A DNA stretch of 64,000 nt from an uncultured Lachnospiraceae bacterium (GCA_947589095.1 CANQBX010000003.1:29404-93403); one strand, 5' to 3'; counted from the stretch's first letter, positions 33,183-42,775 are shown. The notes: a model not told the origin generated them from the letters alone. Translations and numbers: made by a program.

Positions 33183-34589
33183 TCACAGATTGAAGCCGAA
33201 ATACTTTACCGCGTTGTTATAGCTGATGCCTTCCACGATTTCCTTCAGGGACTTCATATCCGCCGGATACTCGCCGTTCTCGACCCATCCGCCGATCAGG
33301 TTGCACATGATACGGCGGAAATACTCGTGGCGGGTGTAGGACAGGAAGCTTCTGGAGTCGGTCAGCATGCCGATGAAATTGCCCAGGCAGCCTAAGTTGG
33401 CTAAGGACGTCATCTGTTCGGTCATGCCCACTTTGTGATCATTGAACCACCAGGCGGAACCCTGCTGGATGCGTCCGTTTACGCCTGCGCCCTGGAAACA
33501 GCCGATGATTGTGCCGATGGCCGCGTTGTCGTTGGGATTCAGGGAATAAAGGATCGTCTTCGGGATCTCGTTGGTGGCGCTTAAGGCGTTCAGGAAATCG
33601 GCGGTCTGGGCGGACGGCGCGTAGTCGTTGATGCAGTCAAAGCCGGTATCGGGACCCAGCTGCTCATACATATAGGCGTTGTTGTCGCGCTTGCAGCCGT
33701 AGTGAAGCTGCATGACCCAGCCGCGCTTGTTATATTCCTTCGCCAGGAATAAGAGTATGGCGGTCTTGTATTTCTTCTGTCCCTCTGCGGAAACCGGCTC
33801 GCCGGCCAGCGCCCTGCGCAGGACATCGTTTACCTCCGCGTCGGTGGCGGGGGCGTACATCACATATTCGAGACCATGGTCGGACACGCAGCAGCCGTTG
33901 GCCGCGAAATAATCCATGCGGTTTTTGAGGGCATCCTTTAAGGTACACCAGCATTCCACATTCACGCCGCTGACCGCGGACAGCTTCTCAATGTAAGCCT
34001 TGAAATCCGGCTTCTCGATGTTGACGGCCTTGTCCGGTCTCCAGGCCGGCAGGACCTGTACGTCGAAGGTGTCGTCCGCCGCGATCTTCTGATGCCACTC
34101 CAGCGTATCCACCGGATCGTCGGTGGTGCAGATCAGGGTCACGTTGGACTGCTTAATGATGTTGCGGACGGTCATGGAATCCTCGTGCAGCTTTGCGTTG
34201 CACAGGTTCCAGACTTCCTCGGCGGTGTCGCCGTTTAAGTACCCCTCATAGCCGAAATACCGGCGCAGCTCCAGGTGGCTCCAGTGATACAGCGGGTTGC
34301 CGATCAGCTTCGGCAGGGTCTCCGCCCATTTCTGGAACTTCTCGCGGTCGCTGGCGTCGCCGGTTATGTACTTCTCTTCCACGCCGTTGGAGCGCATCTG
34401 GCGCCATTTGTAATGGTCGCCGCCCAGCCATACCTGGGTAATGTTGTCGAACTTCCGGTTCTCGGCGATCTCCTGCGGATTGATGTGGCAGTGATAGTCC
34501 AGAACCGGCATTTTCTCGGCATACTCGTGATACAGCGTCTGCGCCGTTTCCGTGGAAAGCAGAAAGTCCTTGTCCATAAATTGTTTCAT
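33183..34589 (-). CDS. uxaC: Uronate isomerase
   Basis: A 468-residue amidohydrolase-fold enzyme with LDYHCHINPQEI near the N-terminus (metal-binding His pair) and the family sequence TDDPVDTLEWH in the middle. It interconverts D-galacturonate/D-tagaturonate and D-glucuronate/D-fructuronate, the first intracellular step of hexuronate use. It is the first gene of the operon; an AAGGAGGGG site and a good promoter lie upstream. No regulator gene of the operon is in the immediate neighbourhood. Confidence 0.96.
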   Translation of the reverse strand: MKQFMDKDFLLSTETAQTLYHEYAEKMPVLDYHCHINPQEIAENRKFDNITQVWLGGDHYKWRQMRSNGVEEKYITGDASDREKFQKWAETLPKLIGNPLYHWSHLELRRYFGYEGYLNGDTAEEVWNLCNAKLHEDSMTVRNIIKQSNVTLICTTDDPVDTLEWHQKIAADDTFDVQVLPAWRPDKAVNIEKPDFKAYIEKLSAVSGVNVECWCTLKDALKNRMDYFAANGCCVSDHGLEYVMYAPATDAEVNDVLRRALAGEPVSAEGQKKYKTAILLFLAKEYNKRGWVMQLHYGCKRDNNAYMYEQLGPDTGFDCINDYAPSAQTADFLNALSATNEIPKTILYSLNPNDNAAIGTIIGCFQGAGVNGRIQQGSAWWFNDHKVGMTEQMTSLANLGCLGNFIGMLTDSRSFLSYTRHEYFRRIMCNLIGGWVENGEYPADMKSLKEIVEGISYNNAVKYFGFNL

Positions 34590-34627
34590 GATATACCCCT
34601 CCTTGTAAAAATATACATTATAGTATC

Positions 34628-34656
34628 ATTATAGTTGGAACAGTAAGAAAATGCAA
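34628..34656 (-). promoter_or_regulatory. Sigma-A promoter for the uxaC operon
   Basis: On the minus strand TTGCAT (34656-34651) and TATAAT (34633-34628) lie 17 nt apart. A second TATAAT follows 10 nt downstream. Confidence 0.75.
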
Positions 34657-34677
34657 GAAATATCATCGCAAAGATAG

Positions 34678-34725
34678 CCTGGCCGGCTTTAACCGATTCA
34701 TGCGGATCATGCCGGTTAAGCCAGG
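34678..34725. terminator. Bulged hairpin between spoVB-like gene and uxaC
   Basis: CCTGGC...TTAACCG (34678 on) pairs with CGGTTAAGCCAGG (34713-34725) with a 4-5 nt bulge. No T-run is adjacent on either strand, so terminator function is uncertain. Confidence 0.4.
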
Positions 34726-34776
34726 AGAAAAATCAGCCGGGGGTATTTCGGAGGTCGGAAATCTGCACTTTGGATA

Positions 34777-36402
34777 TCAGCATTTTACCTCGCGGACATG
34801 AGTCAGCGCCAGCAGACCGCCATAACACAGGGACAAAACCCCCGCCTGCAGGGCCGTCCCGAAAAATGCCGGGAGGTGCAGAGCCGCCGTCGCCGCAAGG
34901 AGGCCATTTTCAAAGAAATGCAGCACTCCGATGGAGACAAGCAGAAATGCGGCCGGCCTTACGGCCATCTCCCAGACGTTCCAGTCGAAATCCGCGATCC
35001 GTTTGAGAGACCACAGATGCATCAGGGCCAGGAAGGCCTCGGAGATCAGCATGCCCCAGAGATAGGCCAGGATACCGAAACGGGGGATGCCGAAAAGCAC
35101 GAAGCCGATCCGCAGAAGCAGCGCCGCCGCGCTCTGCAAAAAGGTGGTCTGGGGCCTGCCCAGGCCGTTCAGGATGCTGCCGGTGGTGGTGGAGAGGTAC
35201 AAAAACGGACAGAGCCACGCGAGAATCTCCATAAATGCGCCGGCGGAGGCGTTGTGGAAGACGCTGACGCCCAGCTCGCCGCCGAACCGGGTGAACACGC
35301 CGATGCAGAGGATGCCCATATAGAGGCTGCAGCGGAGGACCCGGGCGATCGTCCGGCGGATGCGCGCCTGCTGCCCGGCGGATTGGGCTTCGGATACGGC
35401 GGGCAGCAGAAGGACCGCCATGGAGTTGGTGATGGCGGAGGGAAACAGGATAAAGGGCATGGCCATGCCGGTGAGGACGCCGTAGACGCTGAAGGCTTCG
35501 GAGGAGGACAGGCCCCAGGCGCACAGACGGCTGGGGATCCAGATGGATTCGGCGCTGGCCAGGATATTTAAGATCAGCCGGTTGCCCATGAGGGGAAGGG
35601 CCAGCGCCAGGAGGGGAGGGGCGGTCTCGGCGAAGGCGGAGAGGAGGGAAGTAAGGCTGTGACGGGAGGAAACGGAGGCGGGGCCGGAATCTGTGCGTAT
35701 GCCGGCACTTTGGGACATACCTGGATTCGTCGGGCGGGCCGGGGGAATCCGCCTGGCAGGGGCCGCCTCCCCCGGCTGAAAGAACAGAAAGCAGATCATA
35801 GTATACAGGCACGACGCGATCTCGCCGATCAGATGCCCGGCTACCGCCAGATCCACCGTGACCGCACGTCCGTTTTCCAGAAGGATATCGGCGATCAGGA
35901 AGACGGCCGCCATGCGGATCATTTGCTCCACGATCTGGGAAAGCGCCGGAACCCTCGTCTTCCGGATACCGTAGTAGTAGCCGTTAATGCAGGCGTGGAC
36001 GGCGGAAAAAGGCACCGATACCGCCATGAACGGCAGCAGCGCCGCGCACCGGTCTTCCAGCAGGAGATAATGGGCGATCGGATCCGCGAACGCGAGAATC
36101 GCCCAGGCCAGGCTGAGGCTTGCGGTCAGGGAAATGGCCAGACCCGTGAAGAAGATCCGTTTCCTCTGACGGACGCCCGCCGCCACAAAGCGGGAGATGG
36201 CGGTCTGGATCGATCCGGCGCAGATGCCGAAGCAGATGCCGTAGATGGGGTGTACCATATTATAAAGGCCGAGGCCCTCGGCTCCGATGGCGCGGGAGAG
36301 GAAGATCCGGTAGAAGAAGCCGAGAACGCGGGTGAGAAGACCGGTGGCTGTCAGAAGCAGTGTACCGGTAATCAGCGTATGTTTCCTGAAGAAATCGGTC
36401 AT
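34777..36402 (-). CDS. spoVB: SpoVB-type polysaccharide or lipid flippase
   Basis: A 541-residue integral membrane protein of the MOP/MVF (Wzx/MurJ-like) superfamily. The N-terminus TLLLTATGLLTRVLGFFYRIFLSRAIGAEGLG is typical of SpoVB, with about 12-14 hydrophobic segments following. SpoVB homologs take part in spore cortex synthesis, and paralogs act as lipid II flippases. A polar Pro/Ser-rich loop (about residues 215-245, EAAPARRIPPARPTNPG) is longer than usual. It is transcribed alone. The closest role cannot be separated from other family members by sequence alone. Confidence 0.85.
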   Translation of the reverse strand: MTDFFRKHTLITGTLLLTATGLLTRVLGFFYRIFLSRAIGAEGLGLYNMVHPIYGICFGICAGSIQTAISRFVAAGVRQRKRIFFTGLAISLTASLSLAWAILAFADPIAHYLLLEDRCAALLPFMAVSVPFSAVHACINGYYYGIRKTRVPALSQIVEQMIRMAAVFLIADILLENGRAVTVDLAVAGHLIGEIASCLYTMICFLFFQPGEAAPARRIPPARPTNPGMSQSAGIRTDSGPASVSSRHSLTSLLSAFAETAPPLLALALPLMGNRLILNILASAESIWIPSRLCAWGLSSSEAFSVYGVLTGMAMPFILFPSAITNSMAVLLLPAVSEAQSAGQQARIRRTIARVLRCSLYMGILCIGVFTRFGGELGVSVFHNASAGAFMEILAWLCPFLYLSTTTGSILNGLGRPQTTFLQSAAALLLRIGFVLFGIPRFGILAYLWGMLISEAFLALMHLWSLKRIADFDWNVWEMAVRPAAFLLVSIGVLHFFENGLLAATAALHLPAFFGTALQAGVLSLCYGGLLALTHVREVKC

Positions 36403-36549
36403 GAAGATGAAACCTGCAAGCGGGAGGCGTTATCATAGAATATGAAGAAGCGCGTAAATTCATTCCATGAAGGGGAGAGCGGGATACACGGAGACGTTCC
36501 GTAAGAGATATAATCGGACCATGCCGTGAAAATTTCGGCAGAATCCCTA

Positions 36550-36577
36550 TTGCAATACTAGGAATACTATGTATAAT
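36550..36577 (+). promoter_or_regulatory. Sigma-A promoter for nifS-like gene
   Basis: TTGCAA at 36550-36555 and TATAAT at 36572-36577, spacing 16 nt. About 115 nt of leader with GC-rich inverted sequence follow. Confidence 0.65.
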
Positions 36578-36695
36578 AGAAGGGTAGGCGAAATGCCGCG
36601 GCTGCTTGCCGCCGCGCTGCCGGGAGGCGGCGCACCGGCGGCGGGCGTAAGAAGCGGCCGCCTGCATTCATGCAGCAGAAAGGCGGATAACACAG

Positions 36696-37883
36696 ATGAA
36701 ACACGTAATTTATTTGGACAATGCGGCGACGACAAAGACCAGGCCGGAGGTGGCCGAGGCCATGATGCCGTATTTCACAGAGTATTATGGAAATCCATCG
36801 TCAATTTATGATTTCTCCAACCCCTGCAAGGAGGCCATCGCCCATTCCAGGGAGACCATCGCTAAGTCCATCGGCGCGAAGACCAATGAGATCTATTTCA
36901 CGGCCGGCGGCACCGAGTCGGACAACTGGGCCATCAAGGCCGCGGCGGAGGCGTATCAGGAGAAAGGAAAGCATATCATTACCAGCAAGATCGAGCATCA
37001 CGCGGTGCTTCATACCTGCGAATATCTGGAGAAACGTGGCTTCGAGGTGACGTATCTGGACGTGGACGAGTTCGGCACGGTGAAACTCAGTGAGCTTAAG
37101 AAGGCCATCCGGCCCGATACGATCCTGATCTCCATCATGTTCGCCAACAACGAGATTGGAACGATCCAGCCGATCAAAGAGATCGGCGAGATCGCGAAGG
37201 AGCACGGCATCCTGTTCCACACGGACGCGGTCCAGGCCTACGCCCATGTGCCCATCGATGTAAATGAATACCACATCGACATGATGAGCGCCAGCGGCCA
37301 CAAGCTGAACGGCCCCAAGGGCATCGGTTTCCTCTATATCCGCACCGGCGTCAAGATCCGCTCCTTTATCCACGGCGGCGCCCAGGAGCGCAAGCGCAGA
37401 GGCGGCACGGAGAACGTTCCCGGTATCGTGGGCCTCGGCAAAGCGGCGGAAATGGCCATGCAGGATATGAAGGAGCGGGCGGAGAAGGAGACATTTCTCC
37501 GCGATTATCTGATCGGACGGGTCTTAAAGGAGATCCCCTACGCCCGGCTGAACGGCCATCCGACCAACCGTCTGAGCAATAACGCCAACTTCGCGTTCCA
37601 GTTCCTTGAGGGCGAATCCATGCTGATCCTGCTGGATATGGAGGGCGTCTGCGGCTCCAGCGGTTCGGCCTGCACCTCCGGCTCTCTGGATCCGTCCCAT
37701 GTGCTTCTGGCCATCGGCCTGCCCCACGAGATCGCCCACGGTTCCCTGCGCCTCACCTTAAGCGAGGAGAATACGAAGGAAGAAATGGATTTCGTGGTGG
37801 AGAAGCTGAAGGCGATCGTGGAGCGGCTCAGGAGCATGTCGCCGCTGTATGAGGATTTCGTGAAGAAGAACAGCGCGCGGTGA
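36696..37883 (+). CDS. nifS: Cysteine desulfurase, NifS/IscS family
   Basis: A 395-residue class V aminotransferase-fold enzyme. The N-terminus IYLDNAATTKTRPEV, FTAGGTESDNWAIK, HTDAVQA, and the PLP lysine in SASGHKLNGPKGIGF are present; the catalytic Cys326 lies in GSSGSACTSGSLDPSHVL, the NifS/IscS class with extended loop. It transfers sulfur from cysteine as persulfide. The next genes are a Fe-S scaffold and MnmA, both natural sulfur acceptors, so this is probably their donor. Confidence 0.95.
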   Translation: MKHVIYLDNAATTKTRPEVAEAMMPYFTEYYGNPSSIYDFSNPCKEAIAHSRETIAKSIGAKTNEIYFTAGGTESDNWAIKAAAEAYQEKGKHIITSKIEHHAVLHTCEYLEKRGFEVTYLDVDEFGTVKLSELKKAIRPDTILISIMFANNEIGTIQPIKEIGEIAKEHGILFHTDAVQAYAHVPIDVNEYHIDMMSASGHKLNGPKGIGFLYIRTGVKIRSFIHGGAQERKRRGGTENVPGIVGLGKAAEMAMQDMKERAEKETFLRDYLIGRVLKEIPYARLNGHPTNRLSNNANFAFQFLEGESMLILLDMEGVCGSSGSACTSGSLDPSHVLLAIGLPHEIAHGSLRLTLSEENTKEEMDFVVEKLKAIVERLRSMSPLYEDFVKKNSAR

Positions 37884-37975
37884 GCCGGGAGCGCTTTGCG
37901 GCGGCCGGATACGCTTTGCGATGATGCGGCCGGATACGCTTTGCGGCGGCGGCCGGGATACGCCATGTGCCGGGA
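37884..37975 (+). repeat. GC-rich tandem repeat between nifS and iscU
   Basis: About four degenerate units of 20-25 nt built on GCCGGATACGCTTTGCG fill the first 90 nt of the spacer. No hairpin or coding role is clear. Confidence 0.6.
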
Positions 37976-38034
37976 TCCGGGCAGAAGAAAAGTTGCACAT
38001 CATATGATAACCATACAAAAAGGAGATTCGATAT

Positions 38035-38472
38035 ATGTATACAGAAAAAGTCATGGACCATTTTGAACATCCCAGAAACGTGGGCGAGATCGAGAATCCC
38101 AGCGGCATGGGAACCGTCGGCAACGCCAAGTGCGGCGATATCATGCGGATCTATCTGGACATCGACGAGAACCAGATCATCCGTGATGTGAAATTCAAGA
38201 CCTTCGGCTGCGGCGCCGCGGTGGCGACCAGCAGCATGGCCACCACGATGGTGAAGGGCAAATCCGTGCAGGAGGCCATGGAGGTGACCAACAAGGCGGT
38301 CATGGAAGCCCTGGACGGTCTGCCGCCGGTGAAAGTCCACTGCTCGCTGCTGGCGGAGGAGGCGATCCATGCGGCGCTGTGGGATTACGCGCAGAAGAAC
38401 AACATTGAGATCAAGGGCCTTCAGAAACCGAAGTCCGATATCAGCGAAGGGGAAGAGGACGAGGAATACTGA
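38035..38472 (+). CDS. iscU: Iron-sulfur cluster scaffold, IscU/NifU N-terminal type
   Basis: A 145-residue scaffold with the three conserved cysteines in NAKCGDI, TFGCGAAVATSS and VHCSLLAEEAIHAAL. The C-terminal tail after residue 125 is acidic. It assembles Fe-S clusters with sulfur from the upstream desulfurase. AAAGGAG precedes the ATG. The spacer of 151 nt contains the tandem repeats but no clear terminator, so joint transcription with nifS is likely. Confidence 0.95.
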   Translation: MYTEKVMDHFEHPRNVGEIENPSGMGTVGNAKCGDIMRIYLDIDENQIIRDVKFKTFGCGAAVATSSMATTMVKGKSVQEAMEVTNKAVMEALDGLPPVKVHCSLLAEEAIHAALWDYAQKNNIEIKGLQKPKSDISEGEEDEEY

Positions 38473-38506
38473 TCCGCGGCGAATGAGTCGTAAGGAATTT
38501 TTCGGC

Positions 38507-38535
38507 TTGCGCGAACTATCGACATGGTATAGAAT
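38507..38535 (+). promoter_or_regulatory. Sigma-A promoter for mnmA
   Basis: TTGCGC at 38507-38512 and TAGAAT at 38530-38535 with 17-nt spacing. Confidence 0.5.
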
Positions 38536-38611
38536 AGGAAAGCGATAACATTGACGGAAATCGCGAAGCGATAAAGAGCGGCGGAACCGCGGAGAACACA
38601 GAAGGTTATCT

Positions 38612-39694
38612 ATGGGCAGGAAGGAAAAGGTTGTCGTCGGAATGTCGGGCGGCGTGGACTCATCGGTGGCGGCATGGCTGCTCCTTGAGCAGGGCTACGA
38701 CGTAGTGGGCGTTACGATGCAGATCTGGCAGGATGAGGATGAAGATATCCAGTCGGCGAACGGCGGATGCTGCGGACTGAGCGCCGTAGAGGATGCCAGA
38801 CATGTGGCCAGAGAGCTTGGCATCCCCTACTATGTGATGAATTTCAAGGATGAATTCAAGGCTCGCGTCATCGATTATTTCATGGATGAGTATATGCATG
38901 GGCGGACGCCGAACCCATGCATTGCCTGCAACCGCTATGTGAAATGGGAATCTCTTTTAAAGCGCAGCATGGACATTGGCGCGGATTATATTGCGACGGG
39001 CCATTACGCCAGGGTGGAGCGGCTCGCGAACGGCCGGTACGCCATCCGCAGCTCCGTGACCGCGGCCAAGGATCAGACCTACGCCCTTTACAGCCTGACG
39101 CAGGAGCAGCTTAAGCATACGCTGATGCCGGTGGGCCGGTACCATAAGGAGGAGATCCGCGCCATGGCGGAGCGGCTGAACCTGCCGGTCGCCCATAAGA
39201 GGGACAGCCAGGAGATCTGTTTCGTGCCGGATAAGGACTATGCCGGATTTATCAGCCGCAGTACGGGAGAGTGTCCGCCTGCCGGGAATTTCGTGGACAG
39301 GCAGGGACATGTGCTGGGGCGGCACAGGGGCATTACCCATTATACGGTGGGACAGCGCAAAGGACTGGGGCTTGCCATGGGACATCCGGTGTTTGTGACG
39401 GAGCTGAGACCGGAAAGCAACGAGGTGGTCGTCGGAGAGGAAGAGGAGGCGTTTTCCGGGGTCTTAACCTGCGACCGCGTTAACTGGATGGCGATTGACG
39501 GACTGCAGGGTACATCCCGCAGGGCGTCGGCCAAGATCCGTTACGCGCATAAAGGGGCGCCCTGCGAGCTCACCGGGATCGGGCCGGATCTGGTGCGGGT
39601 GCGGTTCGACGAGCCGCAGCGCGCGGTCACGCCGGGGCAGGCGGTGGTATTCTATGACGGAGAATATGTGCTGGGGGGAGGAACTATACGGTAA
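38612..39694 (+). CDS. mnmA: tRNA-specific 2-thiouridylase
   Basis: A 360-residue MnmA: PP-loop GMSGGVDSSVAAWLLLEQGY, the first catalytic Cys in GRTPNPCIACN, the second in DSQEICFVPD, and the C-terminal beta-barrel with GQRKGLGLAMG. It makes 2-thiouridine at wobble position 34 of Lys, Glu and Gln tRNAs, using persulfide sulfur. Location next to nifS and iscU supports that supply chain. An AGAAGG site lies before the ATG and a strong terminator follows. Confidence 0.97.
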   Translation: MGRKEKVVVGMSGGVDSSVAAWLLLEQGYDVVGVTMQIWQDEDEDIQSANGGCCGLSAVEDARHVARELGIPYYVMNFKDEFKARVIDYFMDEYMHGRTPNPCIACNRYVKWESLLKRSMDIGADYIATGHYARVERLANGRYAIRSSVTAAKDQTYALYSLTQEQLKHTLMPVGRYHKEEIRAMAERLNLPVAHKRDSQEICFVPDKDYAGFISRSTGECPPAGNFVDRQGHVLGRHRGITHYTVGQRKGLGLAMGHPVFVTELRPESNEVVVGEEEEAFSGVLTCDRVNWMAIDGLQGTSRRASAKIRYAHKGAPCELTGIGPDLVRVRFDEPQRAVTPGQAVVFYDGEYVLGGGTIR

Positions 39695-39738
39695 AGCCGC
39701 AGGCGGAAGCGCCGCCTGGCGGCGGATGCGACAGAGGC

Positions 39739-39782
39739 AGGGAATGCCGGACTGCATGGTGTCCGGCGTTCCCTGTTTTTTT
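39739..39782 (+). terminator. Intrinsic terminator after mnmA
   Basis: AGGGAATGCCGGA (39739-39751) pairs with TCCGGCGTTCCCT (39762-39774) with one wobble, followed by GTTTTTTT. Confidence 0.9.
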
Positions 39783-39951
39783 AGTCCGGCATACGGGAAC
39801 GTGTGCCGGACGTGCGCGTTTCTGCATACATATTTTCGAAAGAGAAATAATTAAAAAGAATGAATTGCGAAATAATATTTGGATAATTTGTGCAATTTTT
39901 GGATATGATCTTAGATAAAATGACGATAATTAAGGAAATTTGAAAAAAAGC

Positions 39952-39980
39952 TTGACGATTCGCAATGCAATTGCTATACT
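39952..39980 (+). promoter_or_regulatory. Sigma-A promoter in the AT-rich leader of the ROK-like regulator
   Basis: TTGACG at 39952-39957 and TATACT at 39975-39980, 17-nt spacing. The spacer holds the palindrome GCAATTGC, and ATACGAAA / TTTCGTAT half-sites occur at about 39988 and 40127, possible operators. The remaining leader to 40162 has a TTTCTG...CAGAAA hairpin; no gene is seen from 39783 to 40162. Confidence 0.6.
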
Positions 39981-40162
39981 TAATTTGAAATACGAAAAAA
40001 GTATGAGATAAATGGAAAAGATAAACTTGAAACACAAAAAGAACCAGTGAGAATGAATGGGAGGATTTTCTGCTTTTTTCAGAAAAAATACCGTTGATTA
40101 ATCGGTAAAAGTAAGATATACTTGTTTCGTATATAAAAATATGAAATAAGTTGGTGATAGAA

Positions 40163-41206
40163 TTGGCAAACGCAAAATCGTTAAAAGATGTAAAGATTTT
40201 TAATACGGAAAAGGTGCTGTCCTGTATTCTGGAGCGCCGTTCCATTTCCAGAGTGGAACTGGCGGAGGCGTGTTCCCTGGCGCCCAGTACGATCGGACAG
40301 GTCGTCTCGGGACTGGTCAATGACGGGCTGGTGCAGGAATACCAGGCAGGAGCGTCGACAGGCGGGCGCAGGCCGATCCTTTTGAAGGTCAATCCGGATT
40401 ACGGAAGGATCGTGCTGTTTCGGATCAGCAGGGATGGGCTGAGCGCGAAGGAGCTGGATCTGGACTACCGCAGCCTGCGGGAGGAGAAGCTTTCGGAGCG
40501 GATGCCTGCGGGCAACCGGCTTCTGGAGATGACCGCCGCATTTGTAAGGCAGGTACAGGGGACGGTCGGCGGCCGTGTCCTGGGTGTGGGTCTTCTTTGC
40601 CAGGACGATATTCCGGAATACGATCTTATGACAGAATTCTCCACCGGCGTTATGTCGGATGTGGTTCCCGTGGAGAAGGTGCTTTCGGCCAGGTGCAATG
40701 TGCCGGTGAAGAAGGAACTGACGAACCGGTATACGTTAAACTGCTATCTGCAGAATTCCGGTATCCGATGCGAGAATTATGCGTTTCTGAACCTGGGAGA
40801 GCGTATTACGGCCAGCTTTGTACTGAACAACCGGCTGGTTCATAATTCGAACGACGCGGTCTTTGATGTGAGCTCCGCGGTCCTGGCGGGAAGCTATGCC
40901 GGCGTACAGATGCCGGGCAGTCCGGCCCTGGCGATGGCGCAGGAGCTGGCCCTGAAGAGACTGTCCCTGCCGGAGATGGCGGAGAAGCTGACGGGAGTGA
41001 TCAACAGCGCGCTGTTGTTCTTCCCCGTGGATAATGTCTTTGTGGGCGGGAATGTGGAGTATCTGGACGAGCTGGTGGACAGGCTCACCAGAAGTTTTTA
41101 TCTGAAACTGGCGGTATGGAAAGCGGATTTTGAGAAGACACACATATCCGCGTCTTTCGCCCGGCAGATCCTGCTGGAGAATTACAGGCGCCTTCTGATA
41201 ACCTGA
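40163..41206 (+). CDS. ROK-like transcriptional regulator lacking the kinase signature
   Basis: A 347-residue protein. The N-terminal winged helix (SISRVELAEACSLAPSTIGQVVSGLVNDGLVQEY, GGRRPILLKVN) is NagC/XylR-type. The rest follows the ROK layout, but the usual DxGGTxxxx ATP site is absent (VLFRISRDGLSAKELDL in its place) and the HCGxxGC zinc motif is not seen, so it is a regulator only. TTG 40163 with GGTGA 5 nt before it is chosen over TTG 40151. It probably controls the adjacent transporter-oxoprolinase cluster. Confidence 0.78.
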   Translation: MANAKSLKDVKIFNTEKVLSCILERRSISRVELAEACSLAPSTIGQVVSGLVNDGLVQEYQAGASTGGRRPILLKVNPDYGRIVLFRISRDGLSAKELDLDYRSLREEKLSERMPAGNRLLEMTAAFVRQVQGTVGGRVLGVGLLCQDDIPEYDLMTEFSTGVMSDVVPVEKVLSARCNVPVKKELTNRYTLNCYLQNSGIRCENYAFLNLGERITASFVLNNRLVHNSNDAVFDVSSAVLAGSYAGVQMPGSPALAMAQELALKRLSLPEMAEKLTGVINSALLFFPVDNVFVGGNVEYLDELVDRLTRSFYLKLAVWKADFEKTHISASFARQILLENYRRLLIT

Positions 41207-41304
41207 GGGTGATCGGTGCCCCTTTCTTCTCCGGAGTGAAACGGTAATTAGGAGCGAGGCTCTTAATAATAAAATACTCATCAAGAGGAAAGGGGAATTG
41301 TAGT

Positions 41305-42618
41305 ATGGTAAGAGGTGTTCTGATTATTCTGTTCATGGTTGCCATTGTAGCGATGATGGTAACGAGGAAAATGCCCACGGTGCTTGCGCTGTTCGTGCTG
41401 ACGGTGGGAATCTGTCTCATCGGGGGAGTTCCCGCCATCGCGGTCGACGCGGAAGGGAAGGCCATCGGCTTTCTGCAGGTCGTCATCCAGGAAGGTGCGG
41501 TTTCCTTAAGCGATGCGATCATGGTGGCGATCTTTGCCGGCTGGCTGGGTATGATCATGGAGAAAACACGCATCAGTGAAACCATGATCAAAAAGGGCGC
41601 AGAGCTTGGCGGCGATAAGACCCTGATTGTCACGATCGTCCTGTTTGCTGTTTCTTCGCTTTTATTCACCACGGTTAACGGCCTCGGAACGGTCATTATG
41701 GTTGGAACCATCGTGATTCCGATCCTGGTTTCCGTAGGCGTAGACAAGGTTACAGCGGCCGCGGTAATGCTGTTCGCGTATACGGTCGGCAATAATGTAA
41801 ATCTTGCCAGCGTTAATATCTATGCTTCCATGCTGGGAGCGGAGTTCGGGCAGATCCAGCTGGTCGGCGCCATCTGCGCCGCCGGAGTGTTCGTGTCCGC
41901 CATTATCTTCTTCGTCATCCGCCAGAGAAAAGTCGGCCGGAAGTACGCTTTTTCGGCACCGGCGGGCGGCTCGGAGGAATTTGTGTATTCTCTGAAGGGA
42001 GTGCCCGGCGCGCTGGCTATGGTAACGCCGTTAATCCCTCTGATTCTTGTGATCGGATTCAAGTTCCCGCTGATTTCCGCTTTCATGGTGGCGATCGTAT
42101 GGTCGGTTGTATTTACGAGCTATAAGGCAGGCTGGAAGCGCACCATGAATATGTTGACAAAGACGCTTTTCGACGGCTTCAGCGCTACGGCTCCTTCCGC
42201 GACCCTGATGATCGTTATCGGCATGCTGCTGAAGGCGATCGCGCAGCCGCCCGTGAAGGCCGCTCTGGATCCGCTGATCCGAATGATCACTCCGAGCAAT
42301 GCGGTTGCTTTTGTCCTGTTCTTCATCATTCTCGCTCCGCTGACCCTGTATCGCGGACCGCTGAACCTGATGGGCCTGGGTTCCGGCATCGCGGCTCTGA
42401 TGATCAGTCTGAATATTCTGCCGCTTCCCGCGTTTTCCGGCGCGTTCCTGTCTGTGCAGAACGCCATGGAATCTGTGTGTGATCCGACCAATACCCATGA
42501 TGTCTGGGTATGCAGCTTTGTGGGCGAGGAGGTCACATCCGTCACCAAGAAGCTTCTGCCCTGGGTATGGCCGGTGACGGCGATCGGCGTGATCGCCAGC
42601 GCGATCCTCTGGCTGTGA
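41305..42618 (+). CDS. Membrane transporter of the ion transporter/Gnt-like class
   Basis: A 437-residue membrane protein with about 11-12 hydrophobic segments, beginning MVRGVLIILFMVAIVAMMV. Features include TVGNNVNLASVNIYASMLGAEFG and FVLFFIILAPLTLYRGPLNLMGLGSG, hairpin-loop-like stretches reminiscent of dicarboxylate or gluconate carriers. I cannot name the substrate. It precedes an oxoprolinase/hydantoinase subunit, so it may import the cyclic amide or organic acid processed by the cluster. An AAAGGGG site precedes the ATG. Confidence 0.78.
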   Translation: MVRGVLIILFMVAIVAMMVTRKMPTVLALFVLTVGICLIGGVPAIAVDAEGKAIGFLQVVIQEGAVSLSDAIMVAIFAGWLGMIMEKTRISETMIKKGAELGGDKTLIVTIVLFAVSSLLFTTVNGLGTVIMVGTIVIPILVSVGVDKVTAAAVMLFAYTVGNNVNLASVNIYASMLGAEFGQIQLVGAICAAGVFVSAIIFFVIRQRKVGRKYAFSAPAGGSEEFVYSLKGVPGALAMVTPLIPLILVIGFKFPLISAFMVAIVWSVVFTSYKAGWKRTMNMLTKTLFDGFSATAPSATLMIVIGMLLKAIAQPPVKAALDPLIRMITPSNAVAFVLFFIILAPLTLYRGPLNLMGLGSGIAALMISLNILPLPAFSGAFLSVQNAMESVCDPTNTHDVWVCSFVGEEVTSVTKKLLPWVWPVTAIGVIASAILWL

Positions 42619-42674
42619 CCGTTTGTCTGAAGCGTTCCGCCATCAGCGGGACATAAGCAGTAATAGAAGGGTTT

Positions 42675-42711
42675 CTGCTGCGGCCTCCGCGATTTTTGCG
42701 GGCCGCAGCAG
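42675..42711 (+). promoter_or_regulatory. Intercistronic hairpin between transporter and oxoprolinase genes
   Basis: CTGCTGCGGCC (42675-42685) pairs with GGCCGCAGCAG (42701-42711), with a further CCGC/GCGG inner helix around ATTTTT. No T-run follows. Confidence 0.55.
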
Positions 42712-42775
42712 GTCTATCCGGCATTGTATGGAAAGACGGAAAGGGAGAAGCGGAAGGAAAGGAATGGGTAGGAAT

